From assembly GCF_963678635.1 (NCBI RefSeq), contig NC_087067.1, positions 23,071,547 to 23,135,546 of the forward strand: 64,000 nucleotides of DNA, given 5' to 3'. The stretch is from Symsagittifera roscoffensis (Eukaryota; Xenacoelomorpha; Acoela; Convolutidae). The position numbers and the translations under genes are program-made. Every line of letters begins with the position of its first letter. The first letter of the stretch is position 1. Positions 36,501-44,166 of this stretch are shown here, piece after piece. The notes below the pieces were generated by a model. That model searched no databases. It had not been told where the DNA came from and worked only from the letters and a program-made list of their open reading frames with translations.

Positions 36501-39224
36501 ACGGGACAACCGCAACTGGAGGCCACCACGCCCAACACCAACATCAGATGCAAGTGGCATCTAATGCATTCATCAGTGCCCCGCCCAGTGCCTATATCAA
36601 GGCGGAACAGGTGGTCTATGACAACAGTGCCAGGGCATCGCCAGGCGGCGCCAGTGCTGGATCCATGATAGAAGTGAGTTTTAAATTGTATTTTGATTTG
36701 TGAATCCAGTTTGAGATAATTGCTAGCTTAACTGGTAAATATTGATGACATAATCTCGTTATGGTAGTTTAAGTAGTTGTTTTGTCAATTGATGTTCATT
36801 TTATTCGATTTCATCGATTGAGTTAGAATTAATACCTAATGATTTGCTTGGTTGATTGTTTAGCATGGCACTAACCAGCATGATAGTACTTATAACACAT
36901 CTCCTTTTGCCCCGCCCGCAATATCGCAAATGGCACACCCTTTCTTATACCCGCCTGCAATAAATAACCCTTTATCCGTCTATCCGCCTCCAATGCATGG
37001 GGGAATGGGAGGTTACTTCCCCCAAGTAGGAATGACGGGGCACCCGGGTGGTCGGAAACAACTTCCGGTTGCGCCGCCCCCTGGTCACATGTTGCGACAG
37101 TTTCCTGACGTCAAGTTCTCGTGTCGGTTCGTCCAGCCGAAGAACGCGAGCGGAGCCGAAGCGCAAACAGAACATAATACACCAAATAGCACTCAGTCGG
37201 GTGAAATTTACCCGGACTACGGGAGCGACTCGTACCGCAAAGATTCGGTTTTGGAGGGCAAGGCGGTCAGATACGGGGCTGAAGAATTGATTATGAAAAA
37301 AGAGACTAGTTCTCATGAGGTTTGATTCAGTCATATAAAAAGCCGAAAGATTTTAGTTTCAAATGGCTCGCTTTGCAAAAACATCCGATAGACTAACCTC
37401 TTTTAAGTAGTCCCTTGAACTTTTCGAAAAGTTTTAGAAATTAAGCAAATAACCCCCCTTCTAGCTTAATGAAAATTAATGCGGATGTTTTTAGGCGGTC
37501 TGAATTTTTAGTTCTCTTATTGTTGATTCCAGTTGAAACGGCTGTTTTTAGTTGAAACATTTGTCTGTTGAATTTGTTGAAGAGTGTTTTAGTAAATAAC
37601 TGACTCAATGACTGTTAAGCTTGCTTTGAGATTGTGCCTGTTTCAAAGGCGTCCTTAAAAATGAAGAAAGATCATAATCCTGAACTTTTCTTTCCAACCA
37701 GTTGTATCATCTTAAAGCCCTTCATTTGTATTCCAAAAATTTCTCGGTGTCGAAAAAAAACTGCTCTGAATATTTTTGTCATTCAAACTGATTTATTGTT
37801 ATGGTGAGTGGATTATCAATGTACGTGCAAAGCATTTCAGGCTTCATTATGCTGACCATTAACAAAAGTTTGGGTTTAATTTATAAAAACTGCTATCTTG
37901 ACTGAATCTGCACTGACTTAAAGTTTGAAAAGAATGCCTATAAAAATTTATTGTTTTTAAAAAGGAATTAAAATCAGCATTTTTTTATTTCACTGATTGG
38001 CGCAGTTTGAACGTTGTAATTTGAAGGCAAATCCCTTTTTAAACATCTATCTCAACAATTTCTAGCCTGTAGATCGTGACATAAAATCTGACATAAAACA
38101 TGACATGAAATCTGCCTTTTAGCATTGGACTTAAACGACCGAGACGGTGCTTTCGCTTTCGTGAGTTCACTAGATGTTATAATAAATACTTAACTGACTA
38201 AGCAGAGTTATTATAATTGGTTGTTTTGTTCTATTACCCTCTCCCTGTCAAAACCACCTGTGATTAAACATGTGATGAATTTCTTACTCAAACACGGATT
38301 TTCACTTTAGGCTAACTGATTGTCGCTTAGCACTTGGTCGTTTCTCCAGTTTGAATCACTGAAGTCTCGTCATTTTTTCAGAGGGATTCATTATATACAA
38401 GCCAAAAATATCGTTGAACAAATTTGTCATCTTATAGTTACTGCGTGAATAGGTTAAGGGTTATTTTAAGCTATAATGGATATCTTAAAATTACAAAAAC
38501 TCGATTAATTGTTTTCTAATTGCTAGAGAAAGAAGCTACGGCGCGGAAGTTACTCGTCTCAAATCAAACGGCGTTAGTCCAAAATATTTTTACTCAGCTC
38601 GTTTACCATATGGAGTTGGGTCTTCAAAATCATAATGGCTGGATATATTCTGTCGGTTTGAAAAATGTGAATATTGACGAAAGCTTCAAATTTGAATTTT
38701 TTCTATGTGATGTGGTTTGTTTCTGTCAAAAATGAGAGCTTTGAATGTTTTTAGAACTGCGAGTGACTCTCATCAAAATCAACTGTTTTAAGTTTTAAAT
38801 CGCCTGATTAAACTTGAGTCTTAGTGATCTACTCTTCAATACCGGGAACTTTTTTTCTAAAGTGGTTTTAATTCGTAATCAAAATATTTAGATAATGAAA
38901 CAAAATTTTTTCTCAATTTAGAGATGAAGGAAGTATTCCAGTACAGAATAGGCATGTTTTCCAATGTAACAATTTTTTGGTAAATGTGAAAATGTTTTAC
39001 AAATATCATAGCCGTGAAAATATTTTGTGCGAAAAATCGGGTCGGGAAGGCGGGAAAAATGTGGTATTGTTGAGTAGATCTAAATTTGTGTTCTGTCTTC
39101 GAACTGTTTGCTTCTATTCAAACATTTTTCTAATTGGCTTAACTTGTTTCAGCCCAACTTAATGAAGAGAACTCTTGACTCGACGGGCGCTGATGCAGTC
39201 GCGAAGAAACAAGCCAAGTTTTGA
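9566..39224 (+). CDS. RAVER: RAVER-family gene, ribonucleoprotein PTB-binding protein (full model, 11 exons)
   Basis: Joining 9566-9823, 10208-10280, 10473-10939, 11012-11218, 11288-11369, 13674-13840, 15902-16270, 35759-36208, 36332-36673, 36864-37319 and 39153-39224 gives an unbroken frame of 980 residues. All ten introns are GT-AG and each junction keeps phase. Order: charged helix (about 30-72), RRM1 (72-143), RRM2 (148-224), RRM3 (about 230-325), a proline/leucine patch, then about 600 residues rich in Ala, Gln, His, Gly and Ser, and a basic end. Vertebrate RAVER1/2 have the same three adjacent RRMs followed by a long disordered tail. They are nuclear co-factors of PTB in splicing and bind vinculin/metavinculin. 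I know that role from the family, and it is inferred here. The tail is unusually long and low-complexity. Whether this is a RAVER1 or RAVER2 orthologue cannot be said. Confidence 0.88.
10208..10280 (+). CDS. RAVER: RAVER exon 2: middle of RRM1
   Basis: A 73-base exon between ttttcag and gtatgt. It encodes DVSGLLENYHVGPIQLEKVE and a few more residues, helix 1 and strand 2 of RRM1, and leaves one base that is completed by exon 3. Without it, RRM1 would lack its core, so it is almost certainly constitutive. Confidence 0.85.
10473..10939 (+). CDS. RAVER: RAVER exon 3: end of RRM1, all of RRM2, start of RRM3
   Basis: The acceptor is ttttactttag and the donor gtaaaa. The exon finishes RRM1 (NAIVLLGNGEEAEAAV), where the RNP1 position lacks the usual aromatic pair. 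RRM2 follows with a good RNP2 (LCITNLP) and RNP1 (KGYAFVEY, about residues 188-195). RRM3 then starts (LHSTCLLAELTADFND…DPRYIQ). The tight RRM1-RRM2 spacing is characteristic of RAVER. The ATG at 10457 that opens the raw frame lies in the intron and is not used. Confidence 0.92.
11012..11218 (+). CDS. RAVER: RAVER exon 4: rest of RRM3
   Basis: A 207-base exon, phase 0 at both ends, flanked by introns of only 72 and 69 bp. It encodes the second half of RRM3 (KCLGFGIVAFENP as the RNP1-like strand, GQNLRVYFVCPG as the last strand) and then a basic stretch (RRLAKCQKKS). In vertebrate RAVER the equivalent strand also runs straight into a CxPGxxGR-like turn, seen here as CPGHSGR. Confidence 0.9.
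11288..11369 (+). CDS. RAVER: RAVER exon 5: proline/leucine linker
   Basis: An 82-base exon encoding AVLGAPLFQNVSQFPSNGLL then NPLLMAK plus one base of the next codon. The LLNPLL-like patch just after RRM3 is reminiscent of the LLLNPLL segment in vertebrate RAVER1. The donor gtgagt is strong. The split codon becomes Phe when joined to exon 6, which confirms the phase. Confidence 0.8.
11960..13420 (+). repeat. Degenerate tandem array, ~155 bp unit
   Basis: Two landmark phrases recur. One is 'aaaaactaccctgccaaatct' (variants near 12096, 12750, 12917, 13065, 13218). The other is 'gccctaatttttgtaaaac' (variants near 12005, 12158, 12826, 12985, 13134, 13303). Spacing is about 150-170 bp. The units are diverged and interrupted around 12200-12740. 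This looks like an old satellite or an amplified repeat inside intron 5. Confidence 0.6.
13435..13620 (+). repeat. tRNA-headed SINE-like element
   Basis: The sequence from 13438 has an A-box-like TGGCGCAAATGCTAGG and a B-box-like TTGGTTCCGAAATC about 40 bp further on, the layout of a Pol III tRNA promoter. It ends in the shared tail TTTGCGAAGTGCGGCTTTGC. That tail recurs at 17941, 21709 and 28095. The tRNA part is too imperfect for a functional tRNA gene. It sits 50 bp upstream of RAVER exon 6. Confidence 0.55.
13674..13840 (+). CDS. RAVER: RAVER exon 6: start of the Ala/Gln/Ser-rich tail
   Basis: A 167-base exon; two bases complete the Phe codon begun in exon 5. The acceptor (gtgtgtgttag) has a weak pyrimidine tract, but the phase and protein continuity fit. 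It encodes a Gly/Ala/Asn/Gln-rich segment ending in ALQLAAAQQ before gtaatt. From here on every internal junction is phase 0. Confidence 0.8.
13841..15901 (+). other. RAVER intron 6
   Basis: A 2061 bp intron. It holds a decayed MITE copy at 14480-14850 (listed) and otherwise T-rich DNA. A 67-codon frame at 15442-15645 is not supported by splice sites or composition. Confidence 0.5.
14480..14850 (+). mobile_element. Decayed copy of the GTTCCGACCAT MITE family
   Basis: It shares internal landmarks with the better copies: 'cccttttagtcgtgatt(t)gaac', 'gtcgaatatgcctaa', and 'ttttatcacaccactcagaaaaaa'. Both terminal repeats are lost or too diverged to place. Confidence 0.6.
15902..16270 (+). CDS. 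RAVER: RAVER exon 7: Ala/His/Gln-rich tail
   Basis: A 369-base exon, phase 0 at both ends, with G+C far above the flanking introns. It encodes 123 residues, including AAAAAVVSS, a His/Gln-rich piece (HHQSQHHSQQQ) and QHLQQQLAAAAATNNQQ before gtgagt. The composition predicts a disordered, aggregation-prone region. Because it is symmetric, it could be skipped without a frameshift. Confidence 0.85.
17693..17965 (+). repeat. tRNA-headed SINE-like element
   Basis: It opens with GCGAGCTTGCGAGCATTAGTG and carries TTTGTGGCTAGTGTTTG. A tRNA-like block follows, with a B-box-like AGTAGGTTCGATTTC at about 17885-17899. The element ends GCTAGTGTTTGCGAAG. The same modules occur in the same order at 27777-28125. 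The tRNA-like block lies between two CTAGTGTTTG direct repeats. Confidence 0.6.
18128..18350 (+). repeat. SINE-like element, diverged
   Basis: It contains the shared leader 'ttggcattttaatagcatctgttctatcag…gtagctagtg' and ends in a TGCTTCGCCTTTGTGTAA tail. The middle differs from the other copies, and no clear tRNA boxes can be placed. A 71-codon frame across it (18070-18285) is a by-product of the element. Confidence 0.45.
19299..19350 (+). repeat. (CT)n microsatellite
   Basis: A nearly pure CT dinucleotide run of about 50 bases on + inside intron 7, interrupted only near its start. Confidence 0.95.
21507..21730 (+). repeat. tRNA-headed SINE-like element
   Basis: It has the leader 'aaatagcaggtgctttccgctttatgtagctagtg', then a tRNA-like block (TTGGGCAGTCGATTGGGATG…GTGGTTTGACTCC), then the tail GTTTGCGAAGTGTATTTTCGC. 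The head sequence is different from the other copies although leader and tail are shared. Confidence 0.55.
21864..22365 (+). mobile_element. MITE with GTTCCGACCAT-type terminal inverted repeats
   Basis: It starts GTTCCGGCCATTCG and ends CTATAGTCGGAAC, an imperfect inverted pair. Internally it shares 'cttttagtcgtgattcgaaca', 'gagcgagcag', 'gtcgaatatgcctaaattatag' and 'tcacaccacgcagaaaaaa' with the copies at 14480, 33928, 42530 and 50843. At 500 bp with no coding capacity, it is a non-autonomous DNA transposon by structure. Confidence 0.75.
24549..24584 (+). repeat. (ATCT)n microsatellite
   Basis: Nine perfect ATCT tetranucleotides inside RAVER intron 7. Confidence 0.95.
27777..28125 (+). repeat. 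SINE-like element with a tRNA-Met-like head
   Basis: It carries the family leader (GAGCTTGCGAGCGTTAGTG; GTGGCTAGTGCTTG). The block 27948-28012 has an A box (TGGCTGAGTTG), an anticodon stem-loop GAGACTCATAATCTC whose loop reads CTCATAA (CAT anticodon at 27975-27977), and a B box (TGTTCGAATGC). The tail is GCTAGTGTTTGCGAAGCGCAG. It is the best-preserved head in the window. The acceptor stem does not close well, so it is called a SINE head and not a tRNA gene. Confidence 0.65.
29671..29856 (+). CDS. Candidate alternative RAVER exon (Ser/Pro-rich, own stop)
   Basis: After a good acceptor (gctatttcag) there is an open frame in phase 0, the phase left by exon 7. It encodes 61 residues: LPANPNLQRSLINASSSSS, more Ser/Pro, then VYAANQPHLQPMLTANN… and a TGA at 29854-29856. 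G+C is clearly higher than in the surrounding intron and composition resembles the RAVER tail. It could be an alternative 3' terminal exon. A weak donor (CTA|gtatac at 29767) could instead make a 96-base cassette exon, also phase 0-0. No AATAAA was seen close downstream, which weakens the terminal-exon reading. Confidence 0.5.
   Translation: MPANPNLQRSLINASSSSSLSSPLSSPSTPLLVYAANQPHLQPMLTANNIHHYLNQYFRYY
31875..31930 (-). repeat. tRNA-like fragment (B box only)
   Basis: On the - strand, 31907-31895 reads GAGTTCGAATCCC, a perfect Pol III B box. The rest of a cloverleaf cannot be drawn. It is probably a fragment of a tRNA-headed SINE. Confidence 0.35.
33928..34314 (+). mobile_element. MITE with GTTCCGACCAC inverted termini
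   Basis: It starts GTTCCGACCAC and ends GTGGTTGGAAC, nearly perfect inverted repeats. It is 387 bp long. Shared landmarks: 'ttcattgaaaatcaggtatcacaaa', 'cagtccgcaattcgaacgg', 'gcgagcgagtaaag'. It is a shorter member of the family than the copies at 21864 and 50843, with no coding potential. Confidence 0.75.
35759..36208 (+). CDS. RAVER: RAVER exon 8: Gln/Ser/Ala-rich tail
   Basis: A 450-base exon (150 residues), phase 0 at both ends, acceptor ctgttttag and donor gtgagt. It encodes a Ser/Asn/Gln-rich part, a Gly-rich part and SQQQQQLAALSAAAAQQGYQ. The segment ALGLIPQG (35978-36001) fits the LGxxP core of the PTB-binding motif known from vertebrate RAVER ([S/G][I/L]LGxxP), although the two preceding residues do not match. 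The shift from AT-rich intron to GC-rich exon is sharp. Confidence 0.87.
36332..36673 (+). CDS. RAVER: RAVER exon 9: poly-Gln/His tail
   Basis: A 342-base exon (114 residues), phase 0 at both ends. It starts FQQAALQQQQQQHHQHQQQQ, followed by Ala/His-rich sequence and a more ordinary segment (FISAPPSAYIKAEQVVYDNS). CAG/CAA codons are mixed, so the Gln tract is not a pure trinucleotide repeat. The minus-strand frames across it are shadows. Confidence 0.87.
36864..37319 (+). CDS. RAVER: RAVER exon 10: Pro/Gly-rich segment and C-terminal region
   Basis: A 456-base exon (152 residues), phase 0. It encodes Pro/Tyr-rich sequence (FLYPPAINNPLSVYPPPMHG), then GHPGGRKQLPVAPPPGHM, and a charged part with PDYGSDSYRKDSVLEGK. 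The exon is cut at GAG|gtttga, a donor like those of exons 1 and 4. If that donor were not used, the protein would end two codons later at the TGA 37323-37325. Confidence 0.8.
37320..39152 (+). other. RAVER intron 10
   Basis: An 1833 bp AT-rich intron with an alternative terminal exon candidate at 38527-38577. Nothing else is recognisable. Confidence 0.5.
38527..38577 (+). CDS. Candidate alternative RAVER terminal exon
   Basis: An acceptor (ttgttttctaattgctag) is followed in phase 0 by RKKLRRGSYSSQIKRR and TAG. The short, strongly basic end is what the family carries at its C-terminus, where vertebrate RAVER1 ends in a KRKR-type signal. It competes with the exon at 39153. The other frame across this region (38520-38735) is longer but lacks a donor. 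Confidence 0.4.
   Translation, partial: RKKLRRGSYSSQIKRR
39153..39224 (+). CDS. RAVER: RAVER exon 11: basic C-terminus and stop
   Basis: The acceptor is strong (ggcttaacttgtttcag). In phase 0 it encodes PNLM, then KRTLDSTGADAVAKKQAKF and TGA at 39222-39224. KR, about twelve residues, then KKQAK is a textbook bipartite nuclear import signal, fitting a nuclear splicing co-factor. The final basic-plus-Phe ending resembles the KRKRIF end I recall for vertebrate RAVER1. It is preferred over the 38527 exon on acceptor strength. Confidence 0.6.
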   Translation, partial: PNLMKRTLDSTGADAVAKKQAKF

Positions 39225-39348
39225 CGAGGACCAAAGTGAACAGAAAAACGAATTGTCAAAAACAGGAGCCGTGAACAGAAAACAATCAGGGTTTATGTGC
39301 TGTACTGCACGCAGTATAAAATGACGAAAAGTTTTTAATGATTTCTGG

Positions 39349-39354
39349 AATAAA
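39349..39354 (+). terminator. Candidate poly(A) signal of the RAVER gene
   Basis: AATAAA lies 125 bp after the stop in exon 11. A second AATAAA at 39481-39486 could also serve. AT-rich context makes chance matches common. Confidence 0.4.
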
Positions 39355-39489
39355 ATAGAAAATCTATCGGCAGTGACCAAAGTTGAAAAAAAAACGTCCT
39401 CAATTTTGTCCGAAATGATCGAGCAGATCAGCCGAGACAAGAAGAAAAACTGAAAAGGCGGAGCCAGAACTCCAGTCTTGAATAAAAAA

Positions 39490-42400
39490 ACTAACGAAGT
39501 CAGAGTTTAGAAAAATGTAGATGAAAATTAGTCTTTTGTTGTTTGCGTTGCTTCCTTAATATTAACAAAAATGTGTGATATAATTTGGATGTACATTTAG
39601 ATTACAAGTATGTAGTGCTCAATCAAAGCAGCAAAAATTGGAAAGCACAACCGAAAATGTTCACTGTCTCTTATATTGTTTCTATGCAACAAAATTTTCT
39701 TCGCATTCCGTGAGTTTGACCTGAACAATTTATCTTTGTCGGATAAAAGCAACTGTTTTTGTTTTTTGTAGTGACAAAAATTGGTGATATTTTAACGTAA
39801 AAACTGCCATACTGATAATTCCATTTTTAAGAGTTGTTCAAATTAAGTTCTATGAAAATTGTTCAGCCCAACCTGCCCGACTATTTGTTGGCTATTGTCT
39901 ATCCTGTCAGTAATTCAAAATCAATTTTGAAGACGTCAAAATTATGTGCTGTATTTCTTCCAGAACATTCCAAACTTCATGACCTTGCGCCTCTTTTCTT
40001 TCTGTACTTTGATTTACATAGCTGATTTTCACTCAGGCGACTGATGTTGTCTACTTTGTTTGATTTAAGATTATTGGTAATCAAGATTATGTAATTTTCT
40101 TTACTCTATTCTATGCTATACATTCCTCAAAATTATTCATTATAGAATCCCGAGTCCATATAATCAATGACAATACACTATATTTTTGAAATTTTTTAAA
40201 ACCTTGTGGAAATGGAATAACAGCGTAGTTTCACGAATTAGCGTTACCTCTTTTCTGCCGTTTTCCTACCAAAAAAGTAGGAAGATTGTCTCAAAAGTTA
40301 TAAATACACATTCAACCAAGAGATTCTAGCATCTAACTTGTACTCTAAGTAATTTGTAGCCTTCAAAAGAGGACAACCAACAGCCTTTTTTTAACAGAGC
40401 CTCTTTTAAGAGTCGATGAACGTAAATCAGGCTCTAGTATAGGTGACGTTTTTATTTTCTAGGAAAAGTCTTAAACTTGTTCAGGCTCAAATTTTACTTT
40501 TCGCAGTTTGACTTCTGATTTTTTTTTCAAGTGTAGTTCATTTCTTTTGAAAGGAAGCCAAACTCCACTATCAAGCAGCGAAACTTTAAAGGTCACGAAA
40601 AGTTTGATTGATTTCTGTTTTCGAAAATAAATTTTAGTTTTTAGATTTCCCGGCGAAACCGAAAAAATTATCGGTTGATCCAGTTTTCTCAATTTGGGTT
40701 GATTTCATCAACGAAGTGTCTTCAAAAGGTTTTTTAGAAATTTAAAGCGTTTTTCTTAACAAATCAAACAAATTTTTTCTGTTTACTAGTGTTCATTGAC
40801 TTCTTTCACAGACAACACTGAACTGAGCCCATGCAGCAGTAACCAGTGAAAATTTTGAAAATATATCCAGTCAGCCAAAAGCAAACTGAAACCCGAAATC
40901 AAGAATAAATTAAAGGTAATTCTTTGGATATCACCAAATATTACTGGTGTTCAAATTTCTAAATATCGAACAAACAAGAATCCATATAGTGCCAAGTTTT
41001 CAAATGTAAAAATAAGTGTTTTGGACTATTCGCCACTTCCAAAAACTGAATTTCCTTCACAGTTTGAATTTCTATTGGATATCTATTTTTTGACTGTATC
41101 TTGCAGACTAGATCCGCGATACCTGATTTAAAACATGCGCTTCCAAAAACATGCTAACCAGCAGAGAATCATCTAGTTTTATGTACAAACAAGTTTGTGT
41201 TTTGATCGCGTAAAAAATTTGAACGGTTGATTTATTCAGCTGCCACGCAATAGGCATGCACTCTTTTTTTTTGAACAGAAACTGCAAACATCAGAACTTC
41301 CGGTCTTAACTCAACTAGAGATTCAAATAAAAAAGAACGTGAAAAGAAGAAAGGGTTGGAAATAGAGGCAAAAACATTCTCAGAGCCAACTTCACACTAG
41401 TTGTTGTTGACAATATGTACGCATTAGAAATTTTGTTTTAGCTTAACTCTCGTTTTTTTTTTGCTTTTTGAAATAGATGCTGTTTTTTCTTGACTTTGAT
41501 TTCTAACGTGCATACCACTTTTTTGAAGTTACTTATAAATTATTTGAAAAAAAAACATGAAAATGAGTAGTTTCTTTTCCTGTAAGCAAAGTAAGTATTA
41601 ATTAATTTGGAAACACATTTTTTGACATAATTTGAGGAGACCATTTACGCACGCGAGAGGACTAAAAGAATGTTTTTGTGCCCATACTCAGTAGCTACAC
41701 GATATTTTTTGATCAAATTTTAACTCGTGTTAGGCACAAATAATGTAACGCACGGATCATGTTCGACCTCAAGTTGTCAATTTATTGAAAGAAAATTGGC
41801 AATTTTATTCATTTGCAATCGCGTGTTGCAATTTTTTAGCTAGTTTTGATAGTTAATTTTGCAAAAAAATGACTTTCAGAGCGATAGTTTTCGAAAAAGT
41901 GCCAATAGTATGAAATGCACCTATGAGATGAGTTCTTAAATGAGTGATGAGACTTCTGATAATTTGTTTTGACTTTTTCTTTCATTGAGTTCAAGAAAAA
42001 TATTAGATGGCTATGTACAAACAATTGAACAAATTTGCTTTACTCAATTCAGTCGTTTTTTTTGTGGACAATTTTGTCAAATGTTTCTAATTTGATATTA
42101 GCCTTGTTCTTGTAACCATTGTAAATGAGGAGAAACATTGTCTTCGGGTGTGTTTCTGTTTGTTTTTCTTGCAATTTTGGGTGCCACGAATATATATTGG
42201 GACAGACCGAGTGACATGTCGAAGTGAAAATTTTTCAGAACAACATTAAATAGGTCAAAAAATTTTCCCAGAACAGAGAAAAGTTTGAAATTGTAGACTT
42301 TCAATTTAACTTCGAGCCACTAAAGCGAGTGTATTTCATATTAGTCTTGTAGAAGTCAAAATCTTCAAGCCGTGAACATTGGTTCACTCCAGTTAAATAT

Positions 42401-43980
42401 GTTTTCAGACAAGCATCTTTTTTTTCTTAAATTTTTTTTGCATTTTCGAATTTTTTTCTCAACATTATTGTTTTTTTTCAAAACAATTTTTTTTTCGAAT
42501 ATCCGTGAATTTAAAATCTTTTAAAGTGCTTAAAATAGATGCATTAGTTCAGATCCTCTCATCACACCACGAAAAAAAAAACGACACAATTTGAGTAAAA
42601 AAAAACATTTATTCTTGTTTTGAAGCTAGTTTTGCAACTCACTTTGAAACAAGTGAATCAAATTTGATAAGAAAAAAGGCGATTCTTGAGTTCTAAATCA
42701 AAACGATGAAAATTTTAAAAGAAATTCTGTACAAAACAAAATAGCTGTAAATCCAGTAATCTGAGATTAAGTGAATCTGATAAAAAAACGTTCAACCAGC
42801 ATTTTTTCGATGCATGAATTTTGGAGAACAATCAAATCTAGCTGACTGTTGACTGCTGACCGTCAAAAATCAGCTGACTGCCGACAGGTTTTTGAGTGCA
42901 AAACTCATAAATTGAGCTCTATGCGCATAAATCTTGACTGGAAATTGAAAAGCAGCAAAAAAAGTTTGGCGCAAAGATCAAGCAATAGATGGAGCTTTTT
43001 CAAGCTTTTACACTATACACCTGGAGATCGGATGCTCAAATTGCGTCGGCGATAGTTTTTTGCTTAATTATCAAATTTTTTGATATTTTTGTTCAGGTCA
43101 TTTCTTTACTTGGGAATGCGGATTGCTGCGTGGCCTTGTGTAGATGTTTGAAGAAAAGACCAGCTAAACAGAACCACGAAAAAAACTACAGAAAAAGATT
43201 TTAGCGGAAAAAGTGGCTGAAGTGTGCTGACTTTTACAGAAGTGTGCTGAATTTTTTTCTTCCGTTACTCTTTCGAGAGCAAGTGCATTGTAATCAAGAA
43301 CTAAAAGTTTTCCTGCAAGCAAACTTGTAGTAGATAGGCAACAGCTACATATTGCATCGAGAATATTTGTGAATAAATCGAGATACGCTATTTTGAAAAT
43401 TCGAGTTGCAATAAAAGCTGTTGCTTATCTGGTATAAAACACATATAAAAAAGATCAAATACGCACATTTGAAAAAGTTTTTTTCTCTGAGACTTGATTT
43501 TTACTAACGAGTTTTTTTCATTTTAAAATGGACCAACCTTTTTGCTCAAACAACCATGATTAATCCCTTAGCGCTCCAGCAAGTCTCTCGCAAATTCAAT
43601 AGCTCAAAAACAGATGGGAATCCAGGATAAAATCCATATTATGCAACCAAAAACTGAAAATTAGGCTAACCAGTTCATCAAAAAACTCGTACTAATTTCA
43701 TTGTCTTAAGGCGGCGTTTAAATTGCGTGCCCTTGTAAATAACCTCATAGTTTGTGGTTGCATAAAGTTCAGAAAAAAGACAACGAGTTTCTTGGATGCT
43801 CATATGACGATCTCTTTAAGTGTTTTACTAACTACAAATGAGTACTTGGCTCGTTTTTCAAGGAAGTGAGGCCAGAAAAAAAAGAAACGAATAGCATCCA
43901 AAAAGTATTCATCAGATGTTTGTTAGCCTGCAGATGTTACTCAATAAAAAGCTACCGACTGAAAAATAAATGTATTCAAG
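39490..43980. other. Intergenic, no supported gene
   Basis: AT-rich DNA of about 4.5 kb. A fragment of the MITE right part is listed at 42530-42610. A small TGACTGCYGAC-type repeat lies at 42842-42886. Open frames are short and lack domains. Confidence 0.4.
42530..42610 (+). mobile_element. MITE fragment
   Basis: The phrase 'ttagttcagatcctctcatcacaccacgaaaaaaaaaacgaca' matches the right part of the copies at 14480 and 21864. Terminal repeats are missing. Confidence 0.5.
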
Positions 43981-44166
43981 GACACTGAATTCCTCCCCAT
44001 TGCGGAAAACATCGACACAAAGATAAAACAGCTGACAAAACAGGGTTATCGAACTGCTATCAAGCAGGCTGAAGTGATTACCGAAGATATGGAAAAACCA
44101 GCTACTGGTGTGTCATCGACACTTGGAAACAATGTGTTCAATGGGAATGTTGTCATAAGCAAACAT
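43981..44166 (+). CDS. Orphan coding-like block, possible exon
   Basis: A 62-codon block starting DTEFLPIAENIDTKIKQLTK and continuing QGYRTAIKQAEVITEDMEKP…NVVISKH. Its balanced composition and codon use stand out from the AT-rich surroundings. It begins after an AG (tgtattcaag, poor pyrimidine tract) and ends at CAT|gtaaat, phase 0 at both ends, like every exon of the downstream channel gene. It could be an N-terminal exon of that gene, an exon of an unrelated gene, or a relic. I recognise no domain. Confidence 0.4.

Noticed and set aside
38520-38735. 71-codon frame in RAVER intron 10
   Set aside because: It overlaps the short basic terminal exon candidate in another frame, has no donor, and turns hydrophobic and AT-driven after the first 25 codons.
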